Shown: piece after piece, positions 1 to 8,196 of the stretch
Layout: every line of letters starts with the position of its first letter
Position numbering within the stretch: position 1 is the stretch's first letter
Assembly: GCF_039532605.1 (NCBI RefSeq)
Contig: NZ_BAAARY010000012.1
Span: 1-64,000 of the forward strand
From: Pilimelia columellifera
GTDB taxonomy: Bacteria; Actinomycetota; Actinomycetes; Mycobacteriales; Micromonosporaceae
DNA length: 64,000 nt
Direction: 5' to 3'
Notes under the pieces: generated by a model
What the model was told of the DNA's origin: nothing
Databases searched by the model: none
Seen by the model: the letters and a program-made list of their open reading frames with translations, nothing else
Program-made: the position numbers and the translations under genes

Positions 1-152
1 ACCGAGGGCCCCGCGCCCTCTCCAACACCGTCCGTTATGGACGAGGTGCCCGTGTCGTCCCCGCCGACGATCACGCCCTTGCTGAGATCACCTCATTGTC
101 ACCCGGACATCTACCCTGTGATCATGGAAGCGGAGGGGATAGCTTTCTGTCT

Positions 153-1492
153 ATGTCCTTTCTTTCTGTACTTCGTGGTGGTGTGGCCGTGGTGGCCGTC
201 CTGGGCGTGGGTCTGGTGTTGGGCGTTCCGGCAGGGGCGTCGCCGGTCGAGGATGGCACGGTCGCCGGGACGGTGCTTGACGCCAACGGCAAGCTTGCCG
301 CTGGCCGTCTTGTGGTCCTTCAGCCGGCCCGTGGCGGCCAGAATTTCAGCTCCCGCACGACCGAATCCGGCTCGTACGCGGTGAAGGCGCCGGCCGGCCG
401 CTATAGGTCGAGATCATCACCGATCACGATTTCAAGCAGTACGCTCCGGGCAGTAAGGGGTGGGACGGCGCCACGATCTTCACCCTGAACGCCGGAGCGT
501 CGCTAAAGGTGGATGAGAAGCTGTTGCCGAGGGGGTCGGCGTCCGGCACGTTTAAGCGCCTGGACTCCGAGTACCAGGGTGGGAACCGCGTCTACGTGCG
601 GAGCGTGGCGGACCCGAACGAAACGTACGACACGCTCGTCGACCAGGAGACCGGTGAGTTTCGGTTCCCGAACCTGCACGTCGGCATCTACACCATTTCG
701 GCGTCCCTCTGGCCTCAATTCGCGGGCGAGCAGTTCGTGCCGCACACCCCCGACCCGGCGAAGGCGCAGCGGTTCACCATCACGCCGGACGGCTCCGTGA
801 CGGCGTCTGACGTGTTCGCACCGCTGCGCACGATCACCGCGCATGTGAACGCGGCCGATGGCAAGCCGGCGGTGAAGGAAAGCGTGGACATCTTCCCGTC
901 CCATTCGGGCTCTGTCGGCTGGACCTACCGGGACACGGACGCCAACGGGAACGTGACGTTCGATGCGCTGCCCGGCCTGTATCACTTCGCCACCAAGCCC
1001 GACGGCATCGGCAACTTCCGGCAGTATTTCCCCTCCACCCTGGTGCGGAGCAAGGCGAAGACGTACGAGGTGACCAGCGATGGGACGACCGACACGCCCA
1101 CGGATACTCTGTTGCCGAAGACCACGGCATCCGGGCGTCTGGTGACGGCCAACGGCGAGCCAGTCCAGCGTGTGTATGTAGAGTTGGTGGTGGACGGCTA
1201 GGGGATCACTTGGAAGCGGGCCGACGATGATGGCCGGTTCAAGTTCCCCATCGTGCCGCAGTACAGCGACTACCGAGTTCGGTTCCGCATTTATGGAGAG
1301 AACGACAATTTCGTCGAGCAGTACGCCTACGGAAAGACGACGGCTGCCGCCGCTGACCCGGTCGCCGCGGTAGCGGGCAAGGACACGGTGGTGAATGATA
1401 CCCTGCTGTCGGATCTGCGCCCGATCGCCGGCCAGAACCGGCAGGAGCACGTTGCCGCGGGCCACGTTGCGCCCGACGGCCTTCGTTCGTGA
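153..1492 (+). pseudogene. Broken secreted protein with carboxypeptidase-regulatory-like repeats
   Basis: The reading starts at ATG 153 with a clear signal peptide ending near an AGA-S site. It then gives beta-rich segments (VAGTVLDANGKLAAGRLVVL and similar at 800-1200) of the kind seen in carboxypeptidase regulatory-like or CnaB-like domains. The first frame is open to 488, but homologous-looking sequence continues in another frame from about 405 (VEIITDHDF...). A frameshift therefore lies near 400-410. The second frame is interrupted by a TAG at 1199-1201 and continues open to 1492. Two independent lesions argue for a true pseudogene rather than a single sequencing error. A strong terminator follows. 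The function was probably as an exported cell-surface or matrix protein; no catalytic domain is visible. Confidence 0.7.
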
Positions 1493-1532
1493 CGTCTCGG
1501 CAGACGTTCGTGTTTAGTTGATGTTACTTCGA

Positions 1533-1568
1533 TGGCCCGACACCCTCATGGTGGGTGTTGGGCCATTT
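1533..1568 (+). terminator. Strong stem-loop terminator after the broken secreted-protein gene
   Basis: The arms 1533-1545 and 1553-1565 pair over 13 base pairs with one G-U pair and a 7-base loop, followed by a short T run. The position 40 bases after the last stop of the upstream gene fits a rho-independent terminator. Confidence 0.8.
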
Positions 1569-1881
1569 CGCAGATGGGCTGCGGGAGACATCGACGTGTA
1601 ACTACCGTCCGCTCTTCATCTTCTGAGGATCGGAGCAGCGCGATTCGCCGCGCAGGTCCGTGCGAGTCGGCTGGTCTGACGGCAGACAGATATGGAGTCG
1701 ACCCTGAGCCAATGGTTGGCTCAAGCTACCTGTAAGGCGGTTCCGTCGGGAGCCGCAGGAGCAGTTGCTTGGCTGGGCTCTGCCGCTGCATGGATCCGCA
1801 CCCCGCCACGTCATCGGGAAAACCGTCAAACGCGACCTGACCATCACAGCCCGCAAGCAGCAAAAGGTTAAAGAACAAGAT
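1569..1881. other. Intergenic stretch with possible gene remnant
   Basis: No convincing gene is present. One plus-strand frame from about 1732 to a TAA at 1881-1883 reads like the tail of a basic protein (ending KVKEQD), but it has no start or recognisable domain. It could be the remnant of a gene cut by the neighbouring insertion sequence. Confidence 0.3.
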
Positions 1882-1883
1882 TA

Positions 1884-1901
1884 GACCCTGGTAAATAGGC
1901 G
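1884..1901 (+). repeat. Left terminal inverted repeat of the IS
   Basis: This 18-base end pairs with 2894-2911 at 14 of 18 positions and is preceded by TA. Confidence 0.75.
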
Positions 1902-1903
1902 TT

Positions 1904-2799
1904 TCAGGTATGGCGGTGGCGGGCGAGTCGGCGGGTCATGATGATGGTCATAGCCCATTGGGTCATCGCGGCGTGGTGTTGTGGTAGCCGTTCGTAGTCG
2001 CGGACGGTGCGCCGGCAGCGGTTGATCCAGGAGAACGTGCGTTCCACGCACCACCTGGGGGTAGGACGACGAAGGTGGTCTGCCCGGCGAGTTTGGCTAC
2101 GACCTGGATGGTGAGTCTGAGCTGGGTGGTGGCCCAGCTGACGAGTTGGCCGGTGTGGCCGGAGTCGGCCCAGACCAGCCGGACGTCGGGGAAGCAGGCG
2201 CGTAGCGCCTACAGCAGCGGTGGGGCGCCGTTGCGGTCCTGTACGCCTGCGCCGGTGATCAGGACTACGAGCAGTAGCCCGCAGGTGTCCATGGCGATGT
2301 GCCATTTCCGTCTGTTGATCTTCTTGCCGGCGTCGTAGCCGCGTTGGGTCTGGCTGACGGTCTCCGCGCCTGGCACGGACTGCGAGTCGATGATCGCGGC
2401 CGTCGGTTTCCGGTGGCGGCCCTCGGCGTATTCGTGGACCTGTTCGCGCAGGTGGTTGTGTATCCGGGTCAGGGCGCCGTCGGCGGTCCAAATCTTGAAG
2501 TAGTGGTAGACGAGTTTTGGGGTGGGGAAGTCGGCGGGTGGGGCGTCCCACTGGGAGCCGGTGCGGTCCAGGTAGCGGATCGCGTCCACCACGTCGTGGC
2601 GTGGGTAGATGATCGGGCGTCCCCGCCTGGTCCCGGCCGGGACGTGCGGAGCGATTACGGTCCATTCGGCGTCGCTGGTGTCTGACGGGTAGTGGCGGGG
2701 CCGGGCGGTCGGGAGGTGATCGCCCAGGGTGGTCGCTGCAGCGACGCCAGCGACAAGGTGTACAGACACCGTTGGGCCTGCGGTCGGGCTGGTCGTCAC
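1904..2799 (-). pseudogene. IS5-family DDE transposase, interrupted
   Basis: Starting near 2799, the reading contains the N-terminal DUF4096-like part (YPSDTSDAEWTVIAPHVP and GRPIIYPRHDVVDAIRYL). The first catalytic Asp follows in AAIIDSQSV. A TAG at 2209-2211 interrupts the frame. The same frame then continues with the second Asp in VWADSGHTG. A frameshift near 2060 moves the last part to another frame, which carries the catalytic Glu in VERTFSWINRCRR and ends at 1904. All three catalytic acidic residues can still be seen, but no single frame contains them, so the gene is inactivated. The start is uncertain: conventional IS5 transposases would start close to the ARPRHYPSD segment. Confidence 0.85.
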
Positions 2800-2893
2800 T
2801 TTCGCTCCTACCGAGGGCCCTTCCTCATGTCACCTCACCACGCCGCACCCACGCATGATCGTCGATCGGCCGCGTGTCCGAAACCCACCCGAA

Positions 2894-2911
2894 CCCCTTA
2901 TTACCAGGCTC
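2894..2911 (-). repeat. Right terminal inverted repeat of the IS
   Basis: This is the partner of 1884-1901. It is followed by TA, the second copy of the presumed target duplication. Confidence 0.75.
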
Positions 2912-2913
2912 TA

Positions 2914-3150
2914 AGTGACGTCACGGACCCGGCGGCGCGGCTTGACCGAGCTGACGCCAACGGCACCTCCGCCGCGGGCGGGTTCGCCTTCTTCGGTCGC
3001 TGGGATGACACCCATCTCATGTACGAGCAGCGTGGGTTGCTGCCGCGCGGGAGCCTTGGTCGGCTGTGCGAGCTGCTGGTGGGCGACCCTGTCGACGACT
3101 GCGCGGTGAAGGCGCTATCGGAGCCGCTCGAAGATGGGGTCGAACGGTGA
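2914..3150 (+). CDS. Hypothetical protein, 5' end cut at the IS border
   Basis: The frame is open from the IS border and encodes about 78 residues, with the segments GFAFFGRWDDTHLMYEQRG and LCELLVGDPVDDCAVKALSE. No normal start codon is found before Met at 3019, so the 5' end may have been displaced by the insertion. The stop at 3148-3150 overlaps the GTG of the next gene (GTGA), which supports genuine coding and translational coupling. The family is not recognised. The run of coupled small genes that follows has the look of mobile-element cargo. Confidence 0.45.
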   Translation, partial: SDVTDPAARLDRADANGTSAAGGFAFFGRWDDTHLMYEQRGLLPRGSLGRLCELLVGDPVDDCAVKALSEPLEDGVER

Positions 3151-3671
3151 ACGCTCACGAGCAAGCCGACACAGCGGCGCCAGGTGCCGTTCCGATCGTG
3201 GCGGGCATTGCCGCCCGAATTAGGGAGCTGATCGACAAGTCCGGTCTCACCGTCATCGAGTACGCGACACAAGCGGGCGTTGACCCGGACCGGCTCGCCT
3301 GCAACCTCGCCGCCGGGGGCGGTTTCTCTTTCTCGGCGCTCGACGTGGCGTTGATCGCCAACTACGCCAAGGTGTCTACCCGCTGGCTGCTTACCGGCGA
3401 GCGGCGCATGATCCGGCTCGTGACCTGCGGGCCGTCCAGCTGTCGGGCCGGCTGGCGGAAGGTCGGCGGTCGTTCGGGCGCGTACGTGCGCCTCGCCGAA
3501 CCGGACAGCGAGCGCCATCATGTGCTCGTGCCCGTCGATCCGACAGCCGGCGACTACCAAGACCTCATCGACGCGACCGTCGGCGACCTGCGGCACCGCG
3601 CGGAAACCGGGCGGCGCGCACAGCTTGTGCTCGACACAATCAACGACAACCCGGAGGGAGCCCCGAAATGA
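3147..3671 (+). CDS. Helix-turn-helix (XRE-like) DNA-binding protein
   Basis: The gene starts at GTG 3147, which overlaps the previous stop, and encodes about 174 residues. Residues 20-75 (IAARIRELIDKSGLTVIEYA, then a second helix pair and STRWLLTGE) resemble the XRE/Cro-type helix-turn-helix fold, including the typical C-terminal WLLTG ending of that domain. The remaining 100 residues have no recognised domain. The stop overlaps the ATG of the next gene (ATGA), so these genes are one transcription unit. The likely role is a regulator of a mobile or accessory locus; this is inferred from the fold and the context. Confidence 0.6.
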   Translation: MNAHEQADTAAPGAVPIVAGIAARIRELIDKSGLTVIEYATQAGVDPDRLACNLAAGGGFSFSALDVALIANYAKVSTRWLLTGERRMIRLVTCGPSSCRAGWRKVGGRSGAYVRLAEPDSERHHVLVPVDPTAGDYQDLIDATVGDLRHRAETGRRAQLVLDTINDNPEGAPK

Positions 3672-4426
3672 ACAACCTTCCCCCGATCTGGCTCCTCGAC
3701 GTCGACGGCGTCATCAACGCCACCAAGCCCGAGTGGGGCGCGGCGCCCCATCGAGGCGACGCCTGGGCGGGCACCACGAGTTGGCGGATGCGGTGGGCGC
3801 CCGCCCTCCTCGACCGTCTGCGCGCCCTACGCTCGGCCGGACGTGTCGAGATCGTGTGGTGCAGCACCTGGTGCGCGTACGCCGACCAGCTCGAACGCCT
3901 GTTCCGCCTTCCTGCCCTGGACCGGGCGTTCACTGATCCCGTTGTTGGCCCGGAGGCGGACCGGTTGAAGATCGAGGCAGCCCGCAAGGTGCTGCGTGGG
4001 GGCCGGCGGCTGGTCTGGACCGACGACGAGGCTGTCCCAGAACCGGGCAGCCTGCTGCACGACGAGTTGACCGCCGACGGCCGGGCGCTCCTGATCCGCC
4101 CCCAGCCCAGGGTGGGACTGTCCCGCGAGGACATGGACAAGATCGAGGCGTTCGCCACCGGCACCGGCGCTGTTCGGCCGCCCGCCGCCCGGGCACTTCG
4201 GCTGAGGCGATTGAACGGGCGAGCGCCGCCCTGGGTGGTGGGCGGTGACCTCCTCGGGCGGGTTGTCCTCGTGGTGGCGTGCCCCCGCCGCGGCGATCGC
4301 CGGCATGAGAAGTCCGGCGCAGTGCGCCCGCTGCTGGTCGTACTACGACCTAGCCGCCGTCCGGGTGACCGCCAGGTACGCGGACTGTTCGGTGTGGTCG
4401 ACCCCATGCTGTGCGCAAACCGTTGA
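3668..4426 (+). CDS. HAD-like hydrolase domain protein
   Basis: The N-terminal motif WLLDVDGVINA is the HAD motif I (DxD). The segment VEIVWCSTWC fits motif II (hhhS/T), and RRLVWTDDEAVP carries the motif IV acidic pair. This is the pattern of small HAD proteins common in actinobacterial mobile elements, whose substrate is unknown. Clear homology ends near residue 168 (DKIEAFATGTG). The last 85 residues are Arg/Pro-rich, overlap the next gene and look like read-through in a wrong frame. A small indel near 4165-4200 or a spurious extension is therefore likely. Confidence 0.6.
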   Translation: MNNLPPIWLLDVDGVINATKPEWGAAPHRGDAWAGTTSWRMRWAPALLDRLRALRSAGRVEIVWCSTWCAYADQLERLFRLPALDRAFTDPVVGPEADRLKIEAARKVLRGGRRLVWTDDEAVPEPGSLLHDELTADGRALLIRPQPRVGLSREDMDKIEAFATGTGAVRPPAARALRLRRLNGRAPPWVVGGDLLGRVVLVVACPRRGDRRHEKSGAVRPLLVVLRPSRRPGDRQVRGLFGVVDPMLCANR

Positions 4427-4730
4427 CGACCGGGCCATCGGGCGCGGCGACTACCTGTCCCTTACGAGCGACGGAAAGGAACGCCCCCATGGCGGTTTCG
4501 AGCGTGACGCCCTGTTCCACGAGCCCATGAGCGCCGACCGGGCCACCGCCATCTACAACGTCCTCGTCCAGCACGCCGACGCCCGACCTGACGACCGTCC
4601 CTACTTCGCTCACCGACAGGGACTCGCGCTGGGAGTTGCTCACCACCGGCGCCTGGTCACCAAGACCAGCGGCGGGCACCTGGAACGGTTGGCCGATGCC
4701 GACTTCCGGGCCACCTACGAGCCCGCCTGA
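4305..4730 (+). CDS. Hypothetical protein with N-terminal cysteine cluster
   Basis: About 141 residues from ATG 4305. The start carries CARC and, 28 residues later, CC, which could form a zinc site. The middle part ADRATAIYNVLVQHADARPDDR is typical of small uncharacterised proteins in actinobacterial integrative elements. The C-terminal third is less convincing and may contain an indel. It overlaps the doubtful tail of the HAD gene in another frame. Confidence 0.4.
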   Translation: MRSPAQCARCWSYYDLAAVRVTARYADCSVWSTPCCAQTVDDRAIGRGDYLSLTSDGKERPHGGFERDALFHEPMSADRATAIYNVLVQHADARPDDRPYFAHRQGLALGVAHHRRLVTKTSGGHLERLADADFRATYEPA

Positions 4731-4731
4731 C

Positions 4732-4866
4732 ATGCCCGCCTGGCTGCCCGTCCTGACTTTGCTGCTCGGTGGGGCGGGCAGCTGGGTCCTACGCCACCGG
4801 CTGCGTGACGACTGGGTTGATGGGCCCCGGTACGTGGGTCGGCGTCGGCGGCGGCGGGACCGCTGA
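4732..4866 (+). CDS. Small single-pass membrane protein (44 aa)
   Basis: ATG 4732 follows the previous stop by one base. The first 20 residues form a hydrophobic helix (PAWLPVLTLLLGGAGSWVL), followed by an Arg-rich cytoplasmic tail. Such single-helix proteins are frequent in conjugative or integrative elements, but no function can be named. Confidence 0.4.
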   Translation: MPAWLPVLTLLLGGAGSWVLRHRLRDDWVDGPRYVGRRRRRRDR

Positions 4867-5253
4867 CGAGGCGAGCCGGGGGAGGGGCGCAGGGGGCACA
4901 ACGGTGTGGTCGGGATCGGCGTCCGCAGATGTATTGTCGTGAACGTCGCAGATCCCTGTTCCCGCAGGTCAAGTGACAGATTCCCGGCAGAAGGCTTCCC
5001 CCGCGACCGTCGATCGTTGGCCTGATAGGCCCTCCGTGCGCGACCACCCCGACAACCGTCGACAGTGGACATCGCGTTTGCGCAGGCCAAAGCCCACACC
5101 CGGCCGACACGCCCTGACCGCCTCTCCGGGTTCGGCTACTGGCGGCGCCTACACCGAAGGCCACATTTGGCAGATCAACGGCTGAACCCCCGCCCGGGCA
5201 GCCGGTGCCATGCTCGGCGCTCCCACCAGCAATAGTCCCCTGGAGGAGCACCG
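4867..5253. other. Gap without a supported gene
   Basis: Several short frames exist but none shows a domain, a good start or consistent coding character. A good Shine-Dalgarno (GGAGG near 5241-5246) at the right edge belongs to the next gene. Confidence 0.4.
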
Positions 5254-5642
5254 ATGAACGGCCGCACCAAGCGCGCCACCACCTACCTGGCCGAGCCGCA
5301 GCGAACCGCCGAACGCGCCGACCACACGGGCCGCCACTGGGCACGTCTCGGGGCAGCGGTCACGTTCGCAGTCTTGCTGGGTTTTGAGATCACGTCGTGG
5401 ATCAGCACCGTGTTCGGGAATCCGCTCCCGCACGTCGACCATCCGCGGATCATCCTGAGGTGTCGGTGGTGTGGTTGCTCGTCGCGCCGATGTCCACCGA
5501 CGTTCGGCAGATCGCCCGGCATGCCCATCGGCTGCCAGGGTCCGTGGTCGAGGCGTTCACCCTCGGGTACCGGCTCCGCTGCGAGCACGAGCACAGTGGT
5601 CCGACACGCCCGGGCGGGGACCACCGGGGGACCAATTTGTAG
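5254..5642 (+). pseudogene. Membrane protein gene with apparent frameshift
   Basis: ATG 5254 has a strong ribosome site. The first 65 residues contain one transmembrane helix (LGAAVTFAVLLGFEITSWI). Plausible coding then continues in another frame from about 5455 (SVVWLLVAPMSTDVRQIAR and RLPGSVVEAFTLGYRLRCEH) to a stop at 5642. A single indel near 5450-5460 would join the two parts into a protein of about 128 residues. The terminator at 5679 follows directly. The gene may be a pseudogene or reflect a sequencing error; the function is unknown. Confidence 0.45.
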
Positions 5643-5678
5643 CAGGCCGCGCCCCCAAAGCGCCCCCCAAACGCGAAT

Positions 5679-5717
5679 CGCCCCACCTGCCCAAGATCGG
5701 CTAGGTGGGGCGTTTTT
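5679..5717 (+). terminator. Rho-independent terminator before the tRNA gene
   Basis: The arms CGCCCCACCT (5679-5688) and AGGTGGGGCG (5703-5712) are perfectly complementary, with a 14-base loop and a following run of five T. It ends the rightward gene run and insulates the tRNA gene on the other strand. Confidence 0.9.
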
Positions 5718-5733
5718 GCAGGTCAAAGCGTGG

Positions 5734-5807
<74 letters not shown>

Positions 5808-6360
5808 CTTCGTGGCACGAGACTAGCAGATCCGACCGGCGCCTCCATGAGGGCCCGCCGCCCGCCGGAGGCTTAGCCGCCGGCCTGATACACGCCGCTA
5901 GGCAGGTCGCTTGGGAGGGTGCGCGGTTCAGCCAATGTCGGCGCCGAGTCCCGGGCGCCGGTGGACTGCTCCATCTTGACGGCGGGATCTTCGACCTCGA
6001 CAGCCGACTGCTGGAGCATCTGATGCGCCCCGAGTTTCCGGACGGGTCGGTTGCGCTCTTGTTCGTCCTCTGTAAGGGAATGGCGGCTTGGCGACACGTA
6101 CCGGGGTCCCGTCGCAGGTTTCGATCTTTTCCAGGTTGGTCGTACGGTCGCTGCGGTGCCGCTGGGAGCAGCCCGCCGCCGGTGAAGTGCGGGCCCGCTG
6201 TGCGGCGCTTTGCCCACGAGTCAGGCGACCAGGTCTTGGCTCAGGCGACCCGATCTTGGCGTACGCGGATCTTCGGGCCATGGCCGAGTCGTCGCGAATC
6301 GGCTCGGCGGAGCCGCGGTCGCTCTATCGTGGGAATCGCACGTGACCGGGGACGGAGTCC
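5808..6360. other. Gap without a supported gene
   Basis: Frames on both strands are open for 85-200 codons because of GC bias, but none has a domain or a convincing start. The only distinct structure is the tandem repeat at 6221-6260. Confidence 0.4.
6221..6260 (+). repeat. 20-bp tandem duplication
   Basis: Two adjacent 20-base units (6221-6240 and 6241-6260) match at 18 of 20 positions, beginning TCAGGCGACC and ending TCTTGGC. Confidence 0.85.
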
Positions 6361-6903
6361 GTGACTGTGCTCGTGGAGGGCATTGTGGTGGTGAAAGTCT
6401 TGTTGGGTTCGTTGACCGAGGCCGAGCAGGGGCTGGTTCGCGAGACCGACCGGGATTCGTTGGTCGCGCTGGACGAGGACAGGCTGGTCGAGCTGCACAC
6501 GCGGGTGCGCCGAGCACGCGACAAGCACGTGAAGGTGTACCGGCGGCGGGCTGCCACGCGGGTGGGTGAGGTCGGCGGACGAGGCAAGGCCCGGCCGAAG
6601 AACACCCGGGACGCGGGCAAGGCAGAGATCTTCGAGGACGCATTGGCGCGGGTGAGCAGGCGGCTGGCGATGGCCGCGCAGGCCAGCGCCCGGGCATTGA
6701 AGGCTGAACGGCTGGCCGAGGCCACAGCCGCCCGCGACACTGCACCGCCCGCCACCTCCCGCCGTTCGGTCGCCCCCGCGGGTCGACCGGTGGCCGCTGC
6801 TGGTCGCCCGCCCCGCCCCGCCGATGCGCCACAGCGGCGTAAGCAGCACGCCGCCACCCGGGCGGCGGGCGCCCGTCGGCAGGCGCGGCGCGACAGTCGC
6901 TGA
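6361..6903 (+). CDS. Conserved actinobacterial hypothetical protein, basic
   Basis: About 180 residues. The first 110 are helical and charged (LTEAEQGLVRETDRDSLVAL, RLVELHTRVRRARDKHVKVY, NTRDAGKAEIFEDALARVS). They match my memory of a widespread uncharacterised actinobacterial protein. The rest is an Arg/Ala/Pro-rich tail suited to nucleic-acid contact. GTG 6361 has a GGAG about six bases upstream; GTG 6388 or 6391 with a GGAGGG upstream is an equally possible start. It stands alone between the tRNA gene and the metallophore cluster. Confidence 0.6.
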   Translation: MTVLVEGIVVVKVLLGSLTEAEQGLVRETDRDSLVALDEDRLVELHTRVRRARDKHVKVYRRRAATRVGEVGGRGKARPKNTRDAGKAEIFEDALARVSRRLAMAAQASARALKAERLAEATAARDTAPPATSRRSVAPAGRPVAAAGRPPRPADAPQRRKQHAATRAAGARRQARRDSR

Positions 6904-7090
6904 CGCATGCTGGCGCCCGGCATTGCCGAGCCTGCGAACCGACGGTGCGACCCTTGTAGCTCTGGGCGGCGGGGGTCATGGCGTCCTGGAGCCGTGAAGA
7001 CATGGCCCGCGCCACCAGTGTGGTGGCCAGCTCCGCCCCACCCCGGCCGATCCGGCCGGTGATGGTGGCGTGAACATGGGATCCGCTCAC
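6904..7090 (-). other. Start of an orphan reading frame coupled to the KASIII-like gene
   Basis: A GTG at 7090 overlaps the stop of the KASIII-like gene (GTGA). The first 60 codons (HATITGRIGRGGAELATT, RLQDAMTPAAQSYKGRTVGS) do not look like an antisense shadow. The frame then runs against the coding gene on the other strand at 6361-6903 and cannot be genuine there. This may be the truncated remainder of a former downstream gene of the cluster, cut at the accessory border. No function is recognised. Confidence 0.3.
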
Positions 7091-8115
7091 TGCGGTCTCG
7101 GACCGGCCTCCAGGACCAGGCAGGTGAACGTGAATCCGATACCCACGCCGATCAGGGCCAGCCGGTCGCCGGGCGCGACCAGCCGGTGGCGGACCAGATG
7201 GTCGAGCGCGACCAGCTGATCCACCGCGCCCAGGTGACCGACCCTCAGGCCCAGCTGGTGCAGTGTGCGGGCCGGGTCAAGGCGAAGCGGCTCGACGTAG
7301 GCGGTCTTGAACAGGGCCTGCCCGACGAACGGCGGGCACACCCACCTCAACTGGCTGAGTGAGGCGCCCGCCTCGGCGAGGGCCTGCGCCGTCACCCGTT
7401 GCACGCCGGCGATGGACCGGGCCAGCACCGACGCGGGCGTGTGCCGCCCGGCGGCGAAGAACTGGCGGGCCCGCTCCCGCAGCACCAGCGGGCGTAGCGC
7501 CGCAGTGGAGGCGCCGGTGAGCGGCTCGTCGCCGCGTTGCAGGCCGACCAGACCGGCGTCGGTGTATGAGGCGGAGGCCAGCAGCCGCAGCCGGCCACCG
7601 CCGCGGCCGAGGACAGCGGCGCCGGCGCCATCGCCGAACACGACGCCGGAGTCGACATTCCACCGGTCGAACTGGGGGGCGCTGAACCGGTCCGCCGCGG
7701 TGACCAGCGCCGCTGACGGGCCCGCCTGGCCCGCCAACTGTCCGGCGGCCAGCTCCAGACCCGCCAGGGCGCTGTTTGACAGGCCACCCAGATGCAGCGA
7801 CAGGCCGGGCCACTGCTCACCGATCACCTCGGCGGCCACCGCGCACGCTGACGACCACAGGTCCAGACCCTGGAAGTAGACCGATCCGTGCAGGTGGAGA
7901 CCGGGAGTTACCGACCCGCCGGCGTGGGCCATGGCGGCCCGACCGGCGCGCACCGCCATGTCAGGTGGGTCGAGGTCGGACTCGGAGACCGACACCAGAC
8001 CGGCTTCGGCCGCGTCCGCGGGGGCGTACCGACCATCGGCGACCGCTTCGGCGACCGGGGTGAGGTCGCCGAGGACACTGCCGGTCCCGGTGATCCAGAC
8101 ATCGTCGTAACGCAC
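7087..8115 (-). CDS. KASIII-like acyltransferase with Ser-His-Asp triad (CerJ/DpsC type)
   Basis: The 342-residue protein has the thiolase fold of ketoacyl-ACP synthase III, with SGVVFGDGAGAAVLG at 156-170 and GVGIGFTFTCLVLE at the C-terminus. The FabH catalytic residues are changed. The Cys position is Ser113 (GGLSNSALAGL), the His of the PHQAN motif is lost (CPPFVGQ), and the GN position reads GHLGAVD, giving His294 and Asp299. An HxxxxD pair with a Cys or Ser nucleophile is the signature of KASIII-like acyl-transferring enzymes such as CerJ and DpsC, which move acyl groups instead of condensing with malonyl-ACP. The GTG start lies 81 bp after the synthase stop. The role in the cluster is inferred: loading the starter on the first carrier protein, or acylating the product. 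Which of these applies cannot be read from the sequence. Confidence 0.75.
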   Translation of the reverse strand: MRYDDVWITGTGSVLGDLTPVAEAVADGRYAPADAAEAGLVSVSESDLDPPDMAVRAGRAAMAHAGGSVTPGLHLHGSVYFQGLDLWSSACAVAAEVIGEQWPGLSLHLGGLSNSALAGLELAAGQLAGQAGPSAALVTAADRFSAPQFDRWNVDSGVVFGDGAGAAVLGRGGGRLRLLASASYTDAGLVGLQRGDEPLTGASTAALRPLVLRERARQFFAAGRHTPASVLARSIAGVQRVTAQALAEAGASLSQLRWVCPPFVGQALFKTAYVEPLRLDPARTLHQLGLRVGHLGAVDQLVALDHLVRHRLVAPGDRLALIGVGIGFTFTCLVLEAGPRPQ

Positions 8116-8193
8116 TCAGCCCAGCCCCGCGGCCAGGTCTCGGATCGCATCGACCTCGACCGGAGAAGGGGTGTGCGGCCAGTGGGGTGGCAC
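8116..8193 (-). CDS. Possible 25-codon micro-ORF between synthase and acyltransferase
   Basis: A GTG at 8193 sits one codon after the stop of the large synthase and in the same frame. It is open for 25 codons (ending SPVEVDAIRDLAAGLG) and stops immediately before the GTG of the acyltransferase. It could couple translation between the two genes or be the relic of a longer synthase C-terminus. There is no ribosome site of its own. Confidence 0.25.
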   Translation of the reverse strand: MPPHWPHTPSPVEVDAIRDLAAGLG

Positions 8194-8196
8194 GGG

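Larger units (their letters stand above)
1884..2911 (-). mobile_element. IS5-family insertion sequence, degenerate
   Basis: The element is about 1028 bp. Its ends are imperfect inverted repeats: 1884-1901 on the plus strand and 2894-2911 on the minus strand match at 14 of 18 positions, sharing the core CCTGGTAA. A dinucleotide TA flanks each end (1882-1883 and 2912-2913), consistent with the TA target duplication of IS5-family elements of the IS427 type. The single transposase gene inside is broken, so the copy cannot move by itself. The right end lies directly against the first codons of a small reading frame at 2914. Confidence 0.8.

Noticed and set aside
1..5733. Second attachment site for an element at tRNA-Pro
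   Set aside because: I looked for a copy of the tRNA 3' segment left of the gene and found none within the window.
7087..8115. Active condensing KASIII (FabH)
   Set aside because: The Cys, His and Asn of FabH are all replaced, so decarboxylative condensation is not expected.
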